A DNA stretch of 64,000 nucleotides, from assembly GCF_000018545.1 (NCBI RefSeq), contig NC_012586.1:1116001-1180000 (forward strand), given 5' to 3'. Source of the DNA: Sinorhizobium fredii NGR234 (GTDB lineage: Bacteria; Pseudomonadota; Alphaproteobacteria; Rhizobiales; Rhizobiaceae). Numbering within the stretch: position 1 is the first letter of the stretch; the number at the start of each line of letters is the position of its first letter. Position numbers and translations under genes: made by a program. Below are positions 45,882 through 54,275 of this stretch, in pieces. The notes below the pieces were generated by a model. It worked only from the letters and a program-made list of their open reading frames with translations. It did not search any database and had not been told where the DNA came from.

Positions 45882-48077
45882 CTAATCCGGCAACCGAAGC
45901 CCGCCGCGGGCGCTCCTTTGGTAGACTTGCCGCCGTGGAGCCGCGGCCTTGCTGCGGCTATGCGGCTGGAGCCGGCTCCGCTTCTTCTTCATGGCGCGAG
46001 GCTTCGTATTGCCGGCATCGTGTTCGTAGCGCGGCAGCAGTTCGCGCATGACCGCCCCGACGGCCGGATCGTTGCCCCGCTCCGCATAGCGCTGCAGACG
46101 AGTGAAGGCGTCCCGCAAAGTGGACAAGGGAATGGGCTCCGGAACCGCACCCAGAACGCCCGGCACCGGAGACGTCGTGCGCTTGTCGCTCTCGTCGAAA
46201 AGTTCCTCGTAGAGCTTCTCCCCCGGCCGGCAACCGATGATCTTGATCTCGATGTCCTGGTCCGGGGTAAAACCGGCCAGCCGGATCATCCGGCGCGCAA
46301 TGTCGACGATCTTGACCGGCTCGCCCATGTCGAGAACGAAAATCTCTCCCTGTCCGAGTTGTTTTTCAAAGCCGTAGGCCGAGGCCTGCAGCGTCAGTTC
46401 CACGGCCTCACGGATCGTCATGAAAAAGCGCGTCATACATGGATCGGTGACGGTCAATGGGCCGCCTCTTGCAAGCTGACGCTTGAACAGCGGGATCAGC
46501 GATCCGCTCGATCCCAGCACGTTGCCGAAGCGAACTGTCATGAACCGCGGACCTTTGCCGGTTTGGAGGCCGTCCAGGTCGAGCGCCTGGCAATAGAGCT
46601 CCGCGAGGCGCTTCGTCCCCCCCATGACGCTTGTCGAGTTCACAACCTTGTCGGTCGATACCTGGACCATGGCAAGGGTGCCGTATTTCTTTGCCGCATT
46701 GGCAACGTTCATAGTGCCGATGACGTTCGTGAGGACGCCCTCGCAGGGATTCATCTGCACCATAGGCACATGCTTGAGGGCTGCAGCATGGAAGACCAGC
46801 TCGGGCCGGTGCCGCTTGAATATTTCCTCGACGCGCTGGCTGCGCCGGACGCTGCAAAGGTAACTCGACGGTGACAGCTTCGGGAAGGTCTCGGTGAGCG
46901 TCATGTCGATCGAATAAAGATTGTATTCCGAATTGTCGACCAGCACGATCTCCGCCGGCTCGCATGCGGCGACTTGCGTGGTCAGCTCGCTGCCGATCGA
47001 TCCGCCGGCCCCGGTGATCAGCACGCGCCGGCCACGAACGAGACGGGCGATCGCCTCGCAATCGAGCGCCGCTTGCGGGCGCTCCAGGAGGTCGGTGAGC
47101 TCGATCGACCGCAGTTCGTAGGGATTGTCTCCCTTGGCGTGCTTGAGTTCGGTCAGCTGCGACAGGCGCGACACTGCAATGCCGAGCCTATCGGCCGACT
47201 GCAGCAGCGCGTCCGACGCGGTTTCGCCGAAATTCGCCGGCGCTTCGGTGAACACGACGTGACGCGGCCGCTTGTTGATCTGCTCGAGTTCCGCCACGAC
47301 CTGTTCGAAATCCTCGACCCGGCCCGCGATCGGCACGCCACGAAGGCTCATTCCGATCTGGTCCGCATTTTTGTCGAGGCAGGCCACCGGTACATGAGTG
47401 GCATTCGGATCCCGGGCGAGTGCGCGCAGGTAAAGCTCGGCGGCGTCGCCCGCTCCGACGAGCAGCAGCGGGACGTGGTGTTCGTCCGCCCCCTTGTTGC
47501 GCCCGTTCTTGAAAACGGGCCGCGCCAGTGGGATTTCCTCGGCACGAAAGCTGAGCCGCGCGGCCGCGAGGAAGGCGATCAGAAGGAGCGACTGCATCGG
47601 CACGACGGTTCGCGGCATATCGACCAGTCTCGTCGAAAAGAACAGGAGCGAGATGAGCAATAGAGACGTCACGAGGACTGCGCGAAGAATGATCAGGAGA
47701 TCGGAGATGGAGCCATATTTCCAGTTTCGGCTGTAGAGGCCGGACAGGGGGAAAACGAAGGCGCAAATGGCGATATACTGGGCACCGGACCACAGCAGCA
47801 CAGAGGCGGTTTCAGGCCTCGCGCTCAGCTCGGCAAAGCCGTAACGCAGCAACAGCGCCACGGCGAGCGCCACGCCTGCGGAGCCAAGGTCGGCAACATA
47901 GAGGGCCGGGTATTTCTGAACGCTGAAGACGGCTCCTCGTAGACGCCGATACCCGATGTCGAGGCCGGCGCCGAATACCGGCAGCAGCATCTTGGCCGAT
48001 GATCTTAGCGCTCCGCGTCTCGGCAACATTAGGAAACTATCGCGCACTGCCTTCGCGGCGTCGTAAAAACGCTGCAT
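45882..48077 (-). CDS. Membrane-anchored nucleotide-sugar 4,6-dehydratase (FlaA1/WbpM/CapD family)
   Basis: A 731-residue protein. Four to five N-terminal membrane segments (about 60-180) are followed by a Rossmann domain and then by the catalytic SDR domain. That domain has VLITGAGGSIGSELTTQ and VSTDKVVNSTSVMGGTKRLAE. In this subfamily Met replaces the usual catalytic Tyr (MxxxK), as seen here. It makes 4-keto-6-deoxy nucleotide sugars such as the UDP-QuiNAc pathway intermediate. The basic C-terminal tail of about 40 residues is unusual. AAAGGG lies upstream of the ATG. Confidence 0.92.
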   Translation of the reverse strand: MQRFYDAAKAVRDSFLMLPRRGALRSSAKMLLPVFGAGLDIGYRRLRGAVFSVQKYPALYVADLGSAGVALAVALLLRYGFAELSARPETASVLLWSGAQYIAICAFVFPLSGLYSRNWKYGSISDLLIILRAVLVTSLLLISLLFFSTRLVDMPRTVVPMQSLLLIAFLAAARLSFRAEEIPLARPVFKNGRNKGADEHHVPLLLVGAGDAAELYLRALARDPNATHVPVACLDKNADQIGMSLRGVPIAGRVEDFEQVVAELEQINKRPRHVVFTEAPANFGETASDALLQSADRLGIAVSRLSQLTELKHAKGDNPYELRSIELTDLLERPQAALDCEAIARLVRGRRVLITGAGGSIGSELTTQVAACEPAEIVLVDNSEYNLYSIDMTLTETFPKLSPSSYLCSVRRSQRVEEIFKRHRPELVFHAAALKHVPMVQMNPCEGVLTNVIGTMNVANAAKKYGTLAMVQVSTDKVVNSTSVMGGTKRLAELYCQALDLDGLQTGKGPRFMTVRFGNVLGSSGSLIPLFKRQLARGGPLTVTDPCMTRFFMTIREAVELTLQASAYGFEKQLGQGEIFVLDMGEPVKIVDIARRMIRLAGFTPDQDIEIKIIGCRPGEKLYEELFDESDKRTTSPVPGVLGAVPEPIPLSTLRDAFTRLQRYAERGNDPAVGAVMRELLPRYEHDAGNTKPRAMKKKRSRLQPHSRSKAAAPRRQVYQRSARGGLRLPD

Positions 48078-48767
48078 GACGGCCCTTTCCTAATATCCGC
48101 AAGCCTGCCGTCCAGCCAAACGAAAACCGCACCTCCCTCAAGAAGGTTAATGAGGGTCAGGAACGGTGCGTCTGTAAGTTTTGTCGTTGACCAGCTCGAA
48201 AGGCTTGATAAATCAAATTGGACAAAAGAGTACTCGTCGCGGTGGGCTAGATCGCGACAAAATGACGGTTAATAAGAAACACGTAATTAACTGATTGTAA
48301 ATAGTCTTCGGTGCATCGGCCTATCGTTTTCACAAAAGTTGACTGGCCGCTGCGTGGTCGAGCGTCTCCCGCATGCAGGCTGCCGGCAAAGTGGCGAATC
48401 TGGCATTGCCGACTGCATGTTTCCTTAAATCGCAGCCGATCCAAGGATAAAAGCATGTCGGCGCCGGAGTGGTCAGAGGCGGACGCCAGCGCCTGATTCG
48501 CCTATCGAAAAATAGCGCCCGTCGACCGGATCTGCGCCGCGATTTTTGGGGCGAATCTGGATCTCATGAGAACAGCGCGCAACTCGGCGTGCCCCTATAT
48601 CCAAAGGCATATGGTGCAACGCGGATGAAGAAGATAGTCTATCCCGCGTACTTGAAGCTTAGACATTCAAGCTTTCAACGAGATTGTAATCGATCACGCG
48701 CCATCCGGCACATAGCCGGAACGGTCATGGCGTCAGCCCCTCTTTTTTCACCGAGGTGGGCGGAAAC
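48078..48767. other. Long AT-rich intergenic region in the polysaccharide locus
   Basis: About 690 bases without a supported gene, the longest gap in the window. It holds the divergent promoters of the dehydratase (minus) and of the 163-residue protein (plus). I see a GTTAAT/ATTAAC dyad at 48268-48291 and a near-palindrome at 48652-48679 (TTGAAGCTT and AAGCTTTCAA). There is also a CCGGC-ACATA-GCCGG hairpin at 48705-48719. An unannotated small RNA or regulatory sites are possible; nothing here proves either. Confidence 0.35.
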
Positions 48768-49259
48768 ATGCAAGCACGAAGGGTTATAGAGATTGCCGAG
48801 TCCGGCGGGCGGCTGCCTATTGAACTGATCGTGGTCGGCTATTGGGCAAGCCAGGCTGGTGCCGTGGTCTATGTGCTCAATGGTGTCACCCCCCAGGCGA
48901 TCAATCTGGTGCTGGACCCGATCGTGACGACGCTTCCGTTGTCGATACCTGGCGTGCTGTATGTCAGCATCAACGACAAGGCGCGCGTCTGCGAAGCCGT
49001 ACGATGCGCCGATGAGATTTATGCCGCGACCGAGACCTTCCGTCGACTGACAGCTCTCTACGGCATCGCACCGAGCCTCGTCCGTTCGGCCGCCACCGCC
49101 ATTCCAAGACTGGAAAGTCGCACCCTTCTGTCCGAAAAGGACGTGCGCGCGCCAATGCCTTCCGAGCCTCATGTTGTCATGCCTTTCCCGGCAATGAACC
49201 GCGTCCGCTGGGGTGCGAGGGACACGACAGCCAAGCATCCGGCGAAGGCCGCAGTCTAA
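48768..49259 (+). CDS. Hypothetical protein (163 aa), unrecognised
   Basis: A 163-residue soluble protein of no family I recognise. The ATG at 48768 has GAGGTGGGCGGA just upstream; a GTG at 48756 overlaps that site. The first half is well structured in appearance, with hydrophobic strands such as ELIVVGYWASQAGAVVYVLNG and VLYVSIND. The C-terminal 40 residues are basic and proline-rich (PMPSEPHVVMPFP, then AKHPAKAAV). It is monocistronic and convergent with the carbamoyltransferase gene. No function is proposed. Confidence 0.6.
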   Translation: MQARRVIEIAESGGRLPIELIVVGYWASQAGAVVYVLNGVTPQAINLVLDPIVTTLPLSIPGVLYVSINDKARVCEAVRCADEIYAATETFRRLTALYGIAPSLVRSAATAIPRLESRTLLSEKDVRAPMPSEPHVVMPFPAMNRVRWGARDTTAKHPAKAAV

Positions 49260-49336
49260 AGAACTTTCCGATTCTTCGGCGTGATTGGCAGGCCCACTTT
49301 GCGGCCAGATCGTCGACGTTCGGAAAGAGCCGCGAT

Positions 49337-51169
49337 CTAGTCGAGCTCGAATTGCGCTTTATAGTCCTGCCGCAGGTGTGACGGCTGATCTTCTTTCCTC
49401 AGAAAGCAGTTGCCGACGGTGAGGCATTCGATCTCGGTGCCCATGAAACAGTGGAACGCATCCTCCGGGGTGCAGATGATCGGCTCGCCGCGGACGTTGA
49501 AGCTGGTATTGACCAGTACGGGACAGCCCGTTCGCTCCTTGAACGCGCTCAGCAGCGCCCAATAGCGTGGATTGGTGTCCTGATGCACCGTCTGCACCCG
49601 GGCCGAATAGTCGACGTGCGTAACGGCCGGGATCTCCGATCTTGGAACGTTCAGGCGGTCTATGCCGAACAATGCCGCCTCGTCAGGACCGAGGGGCACT
49701 TTCCGCCGGTCGAGCACGTCGGCCACGAGCAGCATGTAAGGACTGTCGGTGTCGATATCGAACCATTCCGCCACATCCTCGCGCCGCACTGAAGGGGCAA
49801 AGGGACGGAAGCTTTCGCGGTATTTGACCTTGAGATTGAGCGTCTTTTGCATCGTCGGCGAGCGAGGATCGCCCAAGATCGACCTTCCGCCAAGGGCCCG
49901 CGGTCCAAACTCCATGCGCCCCTGCATCCATCCGACCGCCTTCTCATCCACCAGCGCGTCGACGGTGTGCGCGATCACCTCGTCGTCGGTCAGGACGGTG
50001 TAAACGGCGCCGGCGGCCGTCAGCCGCTTCTCGATGTCGTGCTGTTCAAAGGCTGGACCGAGATAGGCGCCGGCCATACGGTCTTTTCCGTCGAGAACGC
50101 GCGTCTTTCCGAGATAGCCGTGCCAAGCCGCCAGGGCCGCACCGACTGCGCCCCCCGCATCGCCCGCCGCTGGCTGGATCCAGATGTCGTCGAAAATCCG
50201 CTTCCTGAGGAGCTTGCCGTTCACCACACAGTTCAAGGCGACGCCGCCGGCGAGACACAGGTGGCGCTCGCCGGTTTCCTGACGGGCAAACCGGGCAAGT
50301 CTCAAGACGACTTCTTCGGTGACCGCCTGGATCGAAGCGGCGAGGTCCATCTCGCGCCGGGTCAGGGGCGATTCCGGCTTGCGCGGCTCGGCGCCGAACA
50401 GACGATGAAAGGCCGGCGACGTCATGGTGAGACCAGTGCAGTAGTCAAAGTAGCGCTGGTCGAGACGGAACGAACCATCCTCCTTCAGGTCGATCAGGTT
50501 ATCCAGTATCTTCTGCGCGAACAGCGGACGACCATACGGCGCCAAACCCATGACTTTGTATTCGCCGGAATTCACCCTGAACCCGGTATAGTAGGTGAAC
50601 GCGGAATAGAGCAGCCCCAGGGAATGCGGGAAGCGAATTTCCTTAAGGATCTCGAGCTCCCTGTCGCGGCCGTGGCCGAGGGATGTCGTGCACCATTCCC
50701 CGACCCCGTCCATCGTCAACACCGCGGCGCTCGGGAAGGGCGAGGGAAAGAACGCGCTTGCCGCATGCGCCAGATGATGCTCCGTGAACAGGAGCGAACC
50801 GGACCATTCCTTCGAACCGCCACGCTTGCCCAATTCCCTGCGCAACAGTCTCTTTTGAAACAGTTTTTCCTTGATCCAGAGCGGCATCGCCATCCGGAAG
50901 GAGCGGAAGCCACGCGGACTTGTCGCAAGATAGGTCTCCAGCAGCCGCTCGAACTTCAGGAACGGCTTGTCGTAGAAAACGACATGGTCGACCTCCGCCA
51001 TGTCGCATTCGGCCGCGGCCAGGCAATAGGCCACGGCATTGGTCGGAAACGCGGCGTCGTGTTTCTTGCGGGTGAACCGCTCTTCCTGCGCGGCCGCAAC
51101 AATGCGGCCGTCCTCGAGCATCGCAGCCGCGCTGTCGTGATAAAATGCCGAGATGCCGAGAATACGCAT
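49337..51169 (-). CDS. O-carbamoyltransferase (NodU/CmcH/TobZ family; SxtI-like)
   Basis: A 610-residue carbamoyltransferase. The N-terminal Kae1-like domain begins ILGISAFYHDSAAAMLEDG, with the His pair in TEHHLAHAASAFFPSPF and VLTMDGVGEW. The C-terminal YrdC-like region has QGRMEFGPRALGGRSILGDPR. Relatives use carbamoyl phosphate and ATP to carbamoylate a hydroxyl group on a sugar or natural product. It lies 12 bases after a 49-codon membrane-protein gene, an arrangement like sxtI/K/J. The acceptor is presumably the polysaccharide made by this locus. Confidence 0.92.
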   Translation of the reverse strand: MRILGISAFYHDSAAAMLEDGRIVAAAQEERFTRKKHDAAFPTNAVAYCLAAAECDMAEVDHVVFYDKPFLKFERLLETYLATSPRGFRSFRMAMPLWIKEKLFQKRLLRRELGKRGGSKEWSGSLLFTEHHLAHAASAFFPSPFPSAAVLTMDGVGEWCTTSLGHGRDRELEILKEIRFPHSLGLLYSAFTYYTGFRVNSGEYKVMGLAPYGRPLFAQKILDNLIDLKEDGSFRLDQRYFDYCTGLTMTSPAFHRLFGAEPRKPESPLTRREMDLAASIQAVTEEVVLRLARFARQETGERHLCLAGGVALNCVVNGKLLRKRIFDDIWIQPAAGDAGGAVGAALAAWHGYLGKTRVLDGKDRMAGAYLGPAFEQHDIEKRLTAAGAVYTVLTDDEVIAHTVDALVDEKAVGWMQGRMEFGPRALGGRSILGDPRSPTMQKTLNLKVKYRESFRPFAPSVRREDVAEWFDIDTDSPYMLLVADVLDRRKVPLGPDEAALFGIDRLNVPRSEIPAVTHVDYSARVQTVHQDTNPRYWALLSAFKERTGCPVLVNTSFNVRGEPIICTPEDAFHCFMGTEIECLTVGNCFLRKEDQPSHLRQDYKAQFELD

Positions 51170-51181
51170 GGATGGCTCGGC

Positions 51182-51331
51182 TCAGAACAGGGTGTAGATG
51201 AACGGGGCCACCGCGGTACCCTGCGTCAGCACGATCAATCCGCCAAAGACGCCGAGTATGATGAAGATCGGCAGCAGCCAGAACTTCTTGCGGACGCCCA
51301 TATAGGCCCAGAGTTCCCGTACCAGTTCCAT
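51182..51331 (-). CDS. Small membrane protein, SxtK-like (DUF5989)
   Basis: A 49-residue protein with a charged N terminus (MELVRELWAYMGVRKKFW) followed by one hydrophobic segment (about 19-35) and the tail APFIYTLF. This layout and sequence match the short DUF5989/SxtK proteins that accompany carbamoyltransferases. It has a clear GGAGG site nine bases upstream and lies 12 bases before the carbamoyltransferase gene. It is easily missed because of its size. Confidence 0.78.
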   Translation of the reverse strand: MELVRELWAYMGVRKKFWLLPIFIILGVFGGLIVLTQGTAVAPFIYTLF

Positions 51332-51403
51332 ATCGCATTTCCTCCATCATAACCCGACGGACGGTTTCGCTTCAGAACTGCCTGCATTCAGAACAGCCTG
51401 CAT

Positions 51404-51835
51404 TCAGAACTGATTGCGCATCGTCGCCGGGTCCGGTTCATGTGGTGAACGCTTATTCCAATAAGTGTCGACGCTTTTGTCGAACGAGGTGGCGAGCGGA
51501 TCGTAGCCGCGTAACCTCAGGAAGAGTCCGATCGGAACGAAGGCTGCCGCATAAATCAGCAGCATCACAACGGGATTGACGACCTTGAACAGCAACAGAC
51601 CAAGCTTGGTCCAAAGCCGGTTTGGCAAGGCGAGCCGGTCGGGCGAGGCGAACGCCAACAGGATGAGGACACCGCCAATAATCGCAAGCCCTATCGTGAT
51701 CGGAGTCAGCCCGCCGCTGATGAGCCATCTCGCGAGAACTAAAGCGAGGAGGATGCCGCCGACCGTATAGCCGAAACTGCGGTTCGACGGCCCCTCCAAG
51801 GAGTGCTCGGGAAAAGATTCGTGCGACTGGTTCAT
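51404..51835 (-). CDS. SxtJ-like membrane protein
   Basis: A 143-residue membrane protein. Two hydrophobic hairpins are seen (about 21-62 and 75-107), and the C terminus carries RLRGYDPLATSFDKSVDTYW, similar to the conserved end of SxtJ-family proteins. It is the first gene of a three-gene set with the SxtK-like protein and the carbamoyltransferase. Its role is not known; it may hold the carbamoyltransferase at the membrane, which is inference. Confidence 0.78.
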   Translation of the reverse strand: MNQSHESFPEHSLEGPSNRSFGYTVGGILLALVLARWLISGGLTPITIGLAIIGGVLILLAFASPDRLALPNRLWTKLGLLLFKVVNPVVMLLIYAAAFVPIGLFLRLRGYDPLATSFDKSVDTYWNKRSPHEPDPATMRNQF

Positions 51836-52247
51836 AGTGCACTTCCTCAGCGGCCAGTGCTAATCCTTACAATACGATATGCGCGAAATGCCGTCGCGTC
51901 CTGCTTGAAAGGAATAATAGAGACGGATGGTATAGAACTAGCGGTGGCCGATCCGGTCAATATGCCATTAGATATAGACGCCCGAGAACGTGCTTGCGGC
52001 TGAAATGAAACGTCCAGCAAGCCGGGAGTTTTTTGGGGAGACTTGATCGGCAAAACTCCTTATATTCCGTGGGGCAGAAATGCTGCCCATAAGTTCTATT
52101 CTCGATCCATTTGCGTGAATTCAAGTGCGAGAGATAAGACTCTTATCAGCCAAAGCCGTCAAAACAGACAAGTCGGAAGCGGCCGCTTGAATGAGCGGTC
52201 GGCAAGCGCATGTCTTGCTGAACGGTTTGCGAGGAGGACAAGGGCTC
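51836..52247. promoter_or_regulatory. Divergent control region of the carbamoylation genes and the SGNH gene
   Basis: About 410 bases with no supported gene. Notable elements are a perfect hairpin GGGCAG-AAATG-CTGCCC (52072-52088) and a perfect dyad GATAAG-ACT-CTTATC (52133-52147). The sxtJ-like gene reads left and the SGNH gene right. A tract of AT-rich sequence from 51860 to 51990 probably holds the leftward promoter. Either dyad could be an operator, including for the response regulator encoded nearby. Confidence 0.4.
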
Positions 52248-53579
52248 ATGACAAAGCGGCATCTTGGGCTCTTGCTCTGCACAGTCCCTGGGCTGTACCT
52301 TTTGCTGAGTCCCATCTACGCTCTGCTGAATTACCAACTGTTCGCAGCTGAAACGCCGCATTTCGTCCGTTACGTGCTGATCCCGGGGCTGCTGGGCGCA
52401 GCCGTCATTGCCACCGGCTTGCTCGCGAAGCCGCGCTTTTCCGCGCTTGTCGGCGTCTGCGCCTCGAGCGTGTTGCTCGGTCTCTTCCTCTTTGAGGCGA
52501 TGCATACGGTCTCGGTCGTATCCGTCCGGCTGGAAATGCTTGGCCAACTCAGCAAGGCGCAGGCCGACACGCTCATGCGCAACAAGAACATGGTTCCTGG
52601 CTTCACGCTTCGGAGCCTGAACCGGCTTTCCGGCACCGACGAACTCCCCGAGGCGCTGCTGTCGGGTTTTCCGTCGACACAAGTGGTGCTGTGCACGTCC
52701 AAGGGCGGCGTCGTCAGCTACAGGGCGGACCGGTACGGCTTCAATAATCCCGACGATGTGTACAATCGTCGACTGGACTTGATGCTTCTCGGAGACTCGT
52801 TCGTCGAAGGCTTCTGCCTGCCTCCGGGCGAGGACCTTGCATCGAGCGTGCGGGCGGGCGGCGCTACCACCGCAAGCATAGGCATTCGAGGAAATGGTCC
52901 CCTGGTCGAACTCGCAATGCTCGGCCGTTTCGGCAAAGTTTTACGTCCCCGCCATGTGATGATCGTCTTCGTTGAAGGCAACGACTGGGAGAATCTGGAG
53001 CGCGAACTAGCCGTTCCTTGGCTCCGGGAGGCGCTTTCGCCGGATGCCAACTACGGTTTGCAGTCGACCGCGCAGGAAACCATGCGCGAGGCTCGTAGTA
53101 TCGTGGCGGAGCGAAAAAATACGCCGGTGACGAGTATCGACCTGCTCACGCGAACATCCTTGCTGCGCAACTTCGTCGCCCTGCAGCAAACCCTCGCGAG
53201 ACTGGGGTTGGTGTATCCCAAGATTGCTGGCAATAAGCCGGAGTTCAGAAAGATCCTGCATCGCGCGAAAGAACTGGCCAACAGCTGGGGCGGTACTTTT
53301 ACACTGGTCTACGTACCGAGGATGGACCGTTTCATTGGACCGCTCGCCTCGGATCAGCCCTTTGACCCACTGAGGAGGAGGGTTCTCGATGCTGCCGCGG
53401 CAGAGGCGATCCCCGTCATCGATCTTCATGAGGTCATGCGTGCTCAAGCCGATCCTATCCTTCTGTATGCGCCCGACGCTCATTTCAGTCGGGCCGGGGC
53501 CAAATTCGCTGCGAACGAAATCCTCCGCTCGATAGCGGCGAAGGGGACCGGCCTTCCGATAACCGCACAGAAAAAGTGA
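52248..53579 (+). CDS. Membrane-anchored SGNH/GDSL hydrolase-like protein
   Basis: A 443-residue protein. Two to three N-terminal hydrophobic segments (about 7-28, 42-60 and 64-84) are followed by a periplasmic SGNH domain. The domain has the GDS block LMLLGDSFVEGF (Ser184), the Gly-Asn block GIRGNGP and a C-terminal Asp-His block APDAHFSRAG. The fold belongs to acyl esterases and transferases acting on polysaccharides. Such genes often sit with sxtJ/K-like carbamoylation sets. The ATG at 52248 has AGGAGG upstream. It may add or remove an acyl or carbamoyl group. Confidence 0.82.
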   Translation: MTKRHLGLLLCTVPGLYLLLSPIYALLNYQLFAAETPHFVRYVLIPGLLGAAVIATGLLAKPRFSALVGVCASSVLLGLFLFEAMHTVSVVSVRLEMLGQLSKAQADTLMRNKNMVPGFTLRSLNRLSGTDELPEALLSGFPSTQVVLCTSKGGVVSYRADRYGFNNPDDVYNRRLDLMLLGDSFVEGFCLPPGEDLASSVRAGGATTASIGIRGNGPLVELAMLGRFGKVLRPRHVMIVFVEGNDWENLERELAVPWLREALSPDANYGLQSTAQETMREARSIVAERKNTPVTSIDLLTRTSLLRNFVALQQTLARLGLVYPKIAGNKPEFRKILHRAKELANSWGGTFTLVYVPRMDRFIGPLASDQPFDPLRRRVLDAAAAEAIPVIDLHEVMRAQADPILLYAPDAHFSRAGAKFAANEILRSIAAKGTGLPITAQKK

Positions 53580-53630
53580 TCGGCAAACTGCGGCACAGCC
53601 TACCGGCCTCCAATGGGCGGCCCGTGCTGA

Positions 53631-54275
53631 TCAATTCGAACCGAGCTGAAGCCGCTGGGAAATATTGGCAAGTTCCACACGGGTCGTGATGTCGAGCTTG
53701 CTGTAGACACTGTGAAGGTGGAGCTTGACGGTGCCGGGGGTTATTCCGAGCCGTGCGGCTATTTCCCGGCTGCGCAGACCTTCGGCTGCAAGGCGGGATA
53801 TTTCGAGTTCACGCGGCGTCAATTTCTGCATGACCGATCGACGTTCGACGTCGCGTTTCCCAATCCGCTCAATCGCGGCACTCAAACTTTGATCCACGAC
53901 AGATGTGCCGCCTGCCATCACCGACCGAATGCATTCGATAAGGGCACTCGGCGCCTGTTCCTTGAGGACGACGCCCCGCACGCCATTGCGCATCGCCTCG
54001 GCAAGTTCCTCGTCGCTGATATCGGCGGTGAGAATGACGCAAATGAGCTCTGGCCGATCGCCGTGCAGGCGCCGAACGAGATCCAGTCCGGACATTTCCG
54101 GCATCCGCAGATCGAGGACGACGACATCGACGGGCTCGGTCGAGACAAACTCGATCGCCTCCGCGGCAGTCCTGCATTTCGCAACCACCTGCCAATCGGA
54201 CTCGGCCGCGATCAAAAGGCATAGCGCATCCAGAACTATCAGGTGATCGTCGACGATGACGATGCGCGGGCTCAT
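53631..54275 (-). CDS. NarL/FixJ-type response regulator
   Basis: A 214-residue response regulator. The receiver domain has the phospho-acceptor Asp55 in VVVLDLRMPEM and the conserved Lys in VLKEQAPSA. The LuxR-type helix-turn-helix is LTPRELEISRLAAEG and GITPGTVKLHLHSVYSKL. It starts in an ATGA overlap with the sensor gene, so the two form a cognate pair. Lying inside the polysaccharide locus, it probably controls these genes. Confidence 0.93.
   Translation of the reverse strand: MSPRIVIVDDHLIVLDALCLLIAAESDWQVVAKCRTAAEAIEFVSTEPVDVVVLDLRMPEMSGLDLVRRLHGDRPELICVILTADISDEELAEAMRNGVRGVVLKEQAPSALIECIRSVMAGGTSVVDQSLSAAIERIGKRDVERRSVMQKLTPRELEISRLAAEGLRSREIAARLGITPGTVKLHLHSVYSKLDITTRVELANISQRLQLGSN

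Noticed and set aside
48469..48789. 106-codon frame in the long intergenic region
   Set aside because: No ribosome site or domain; it overlaps the better supported start at 48768 in another frame.
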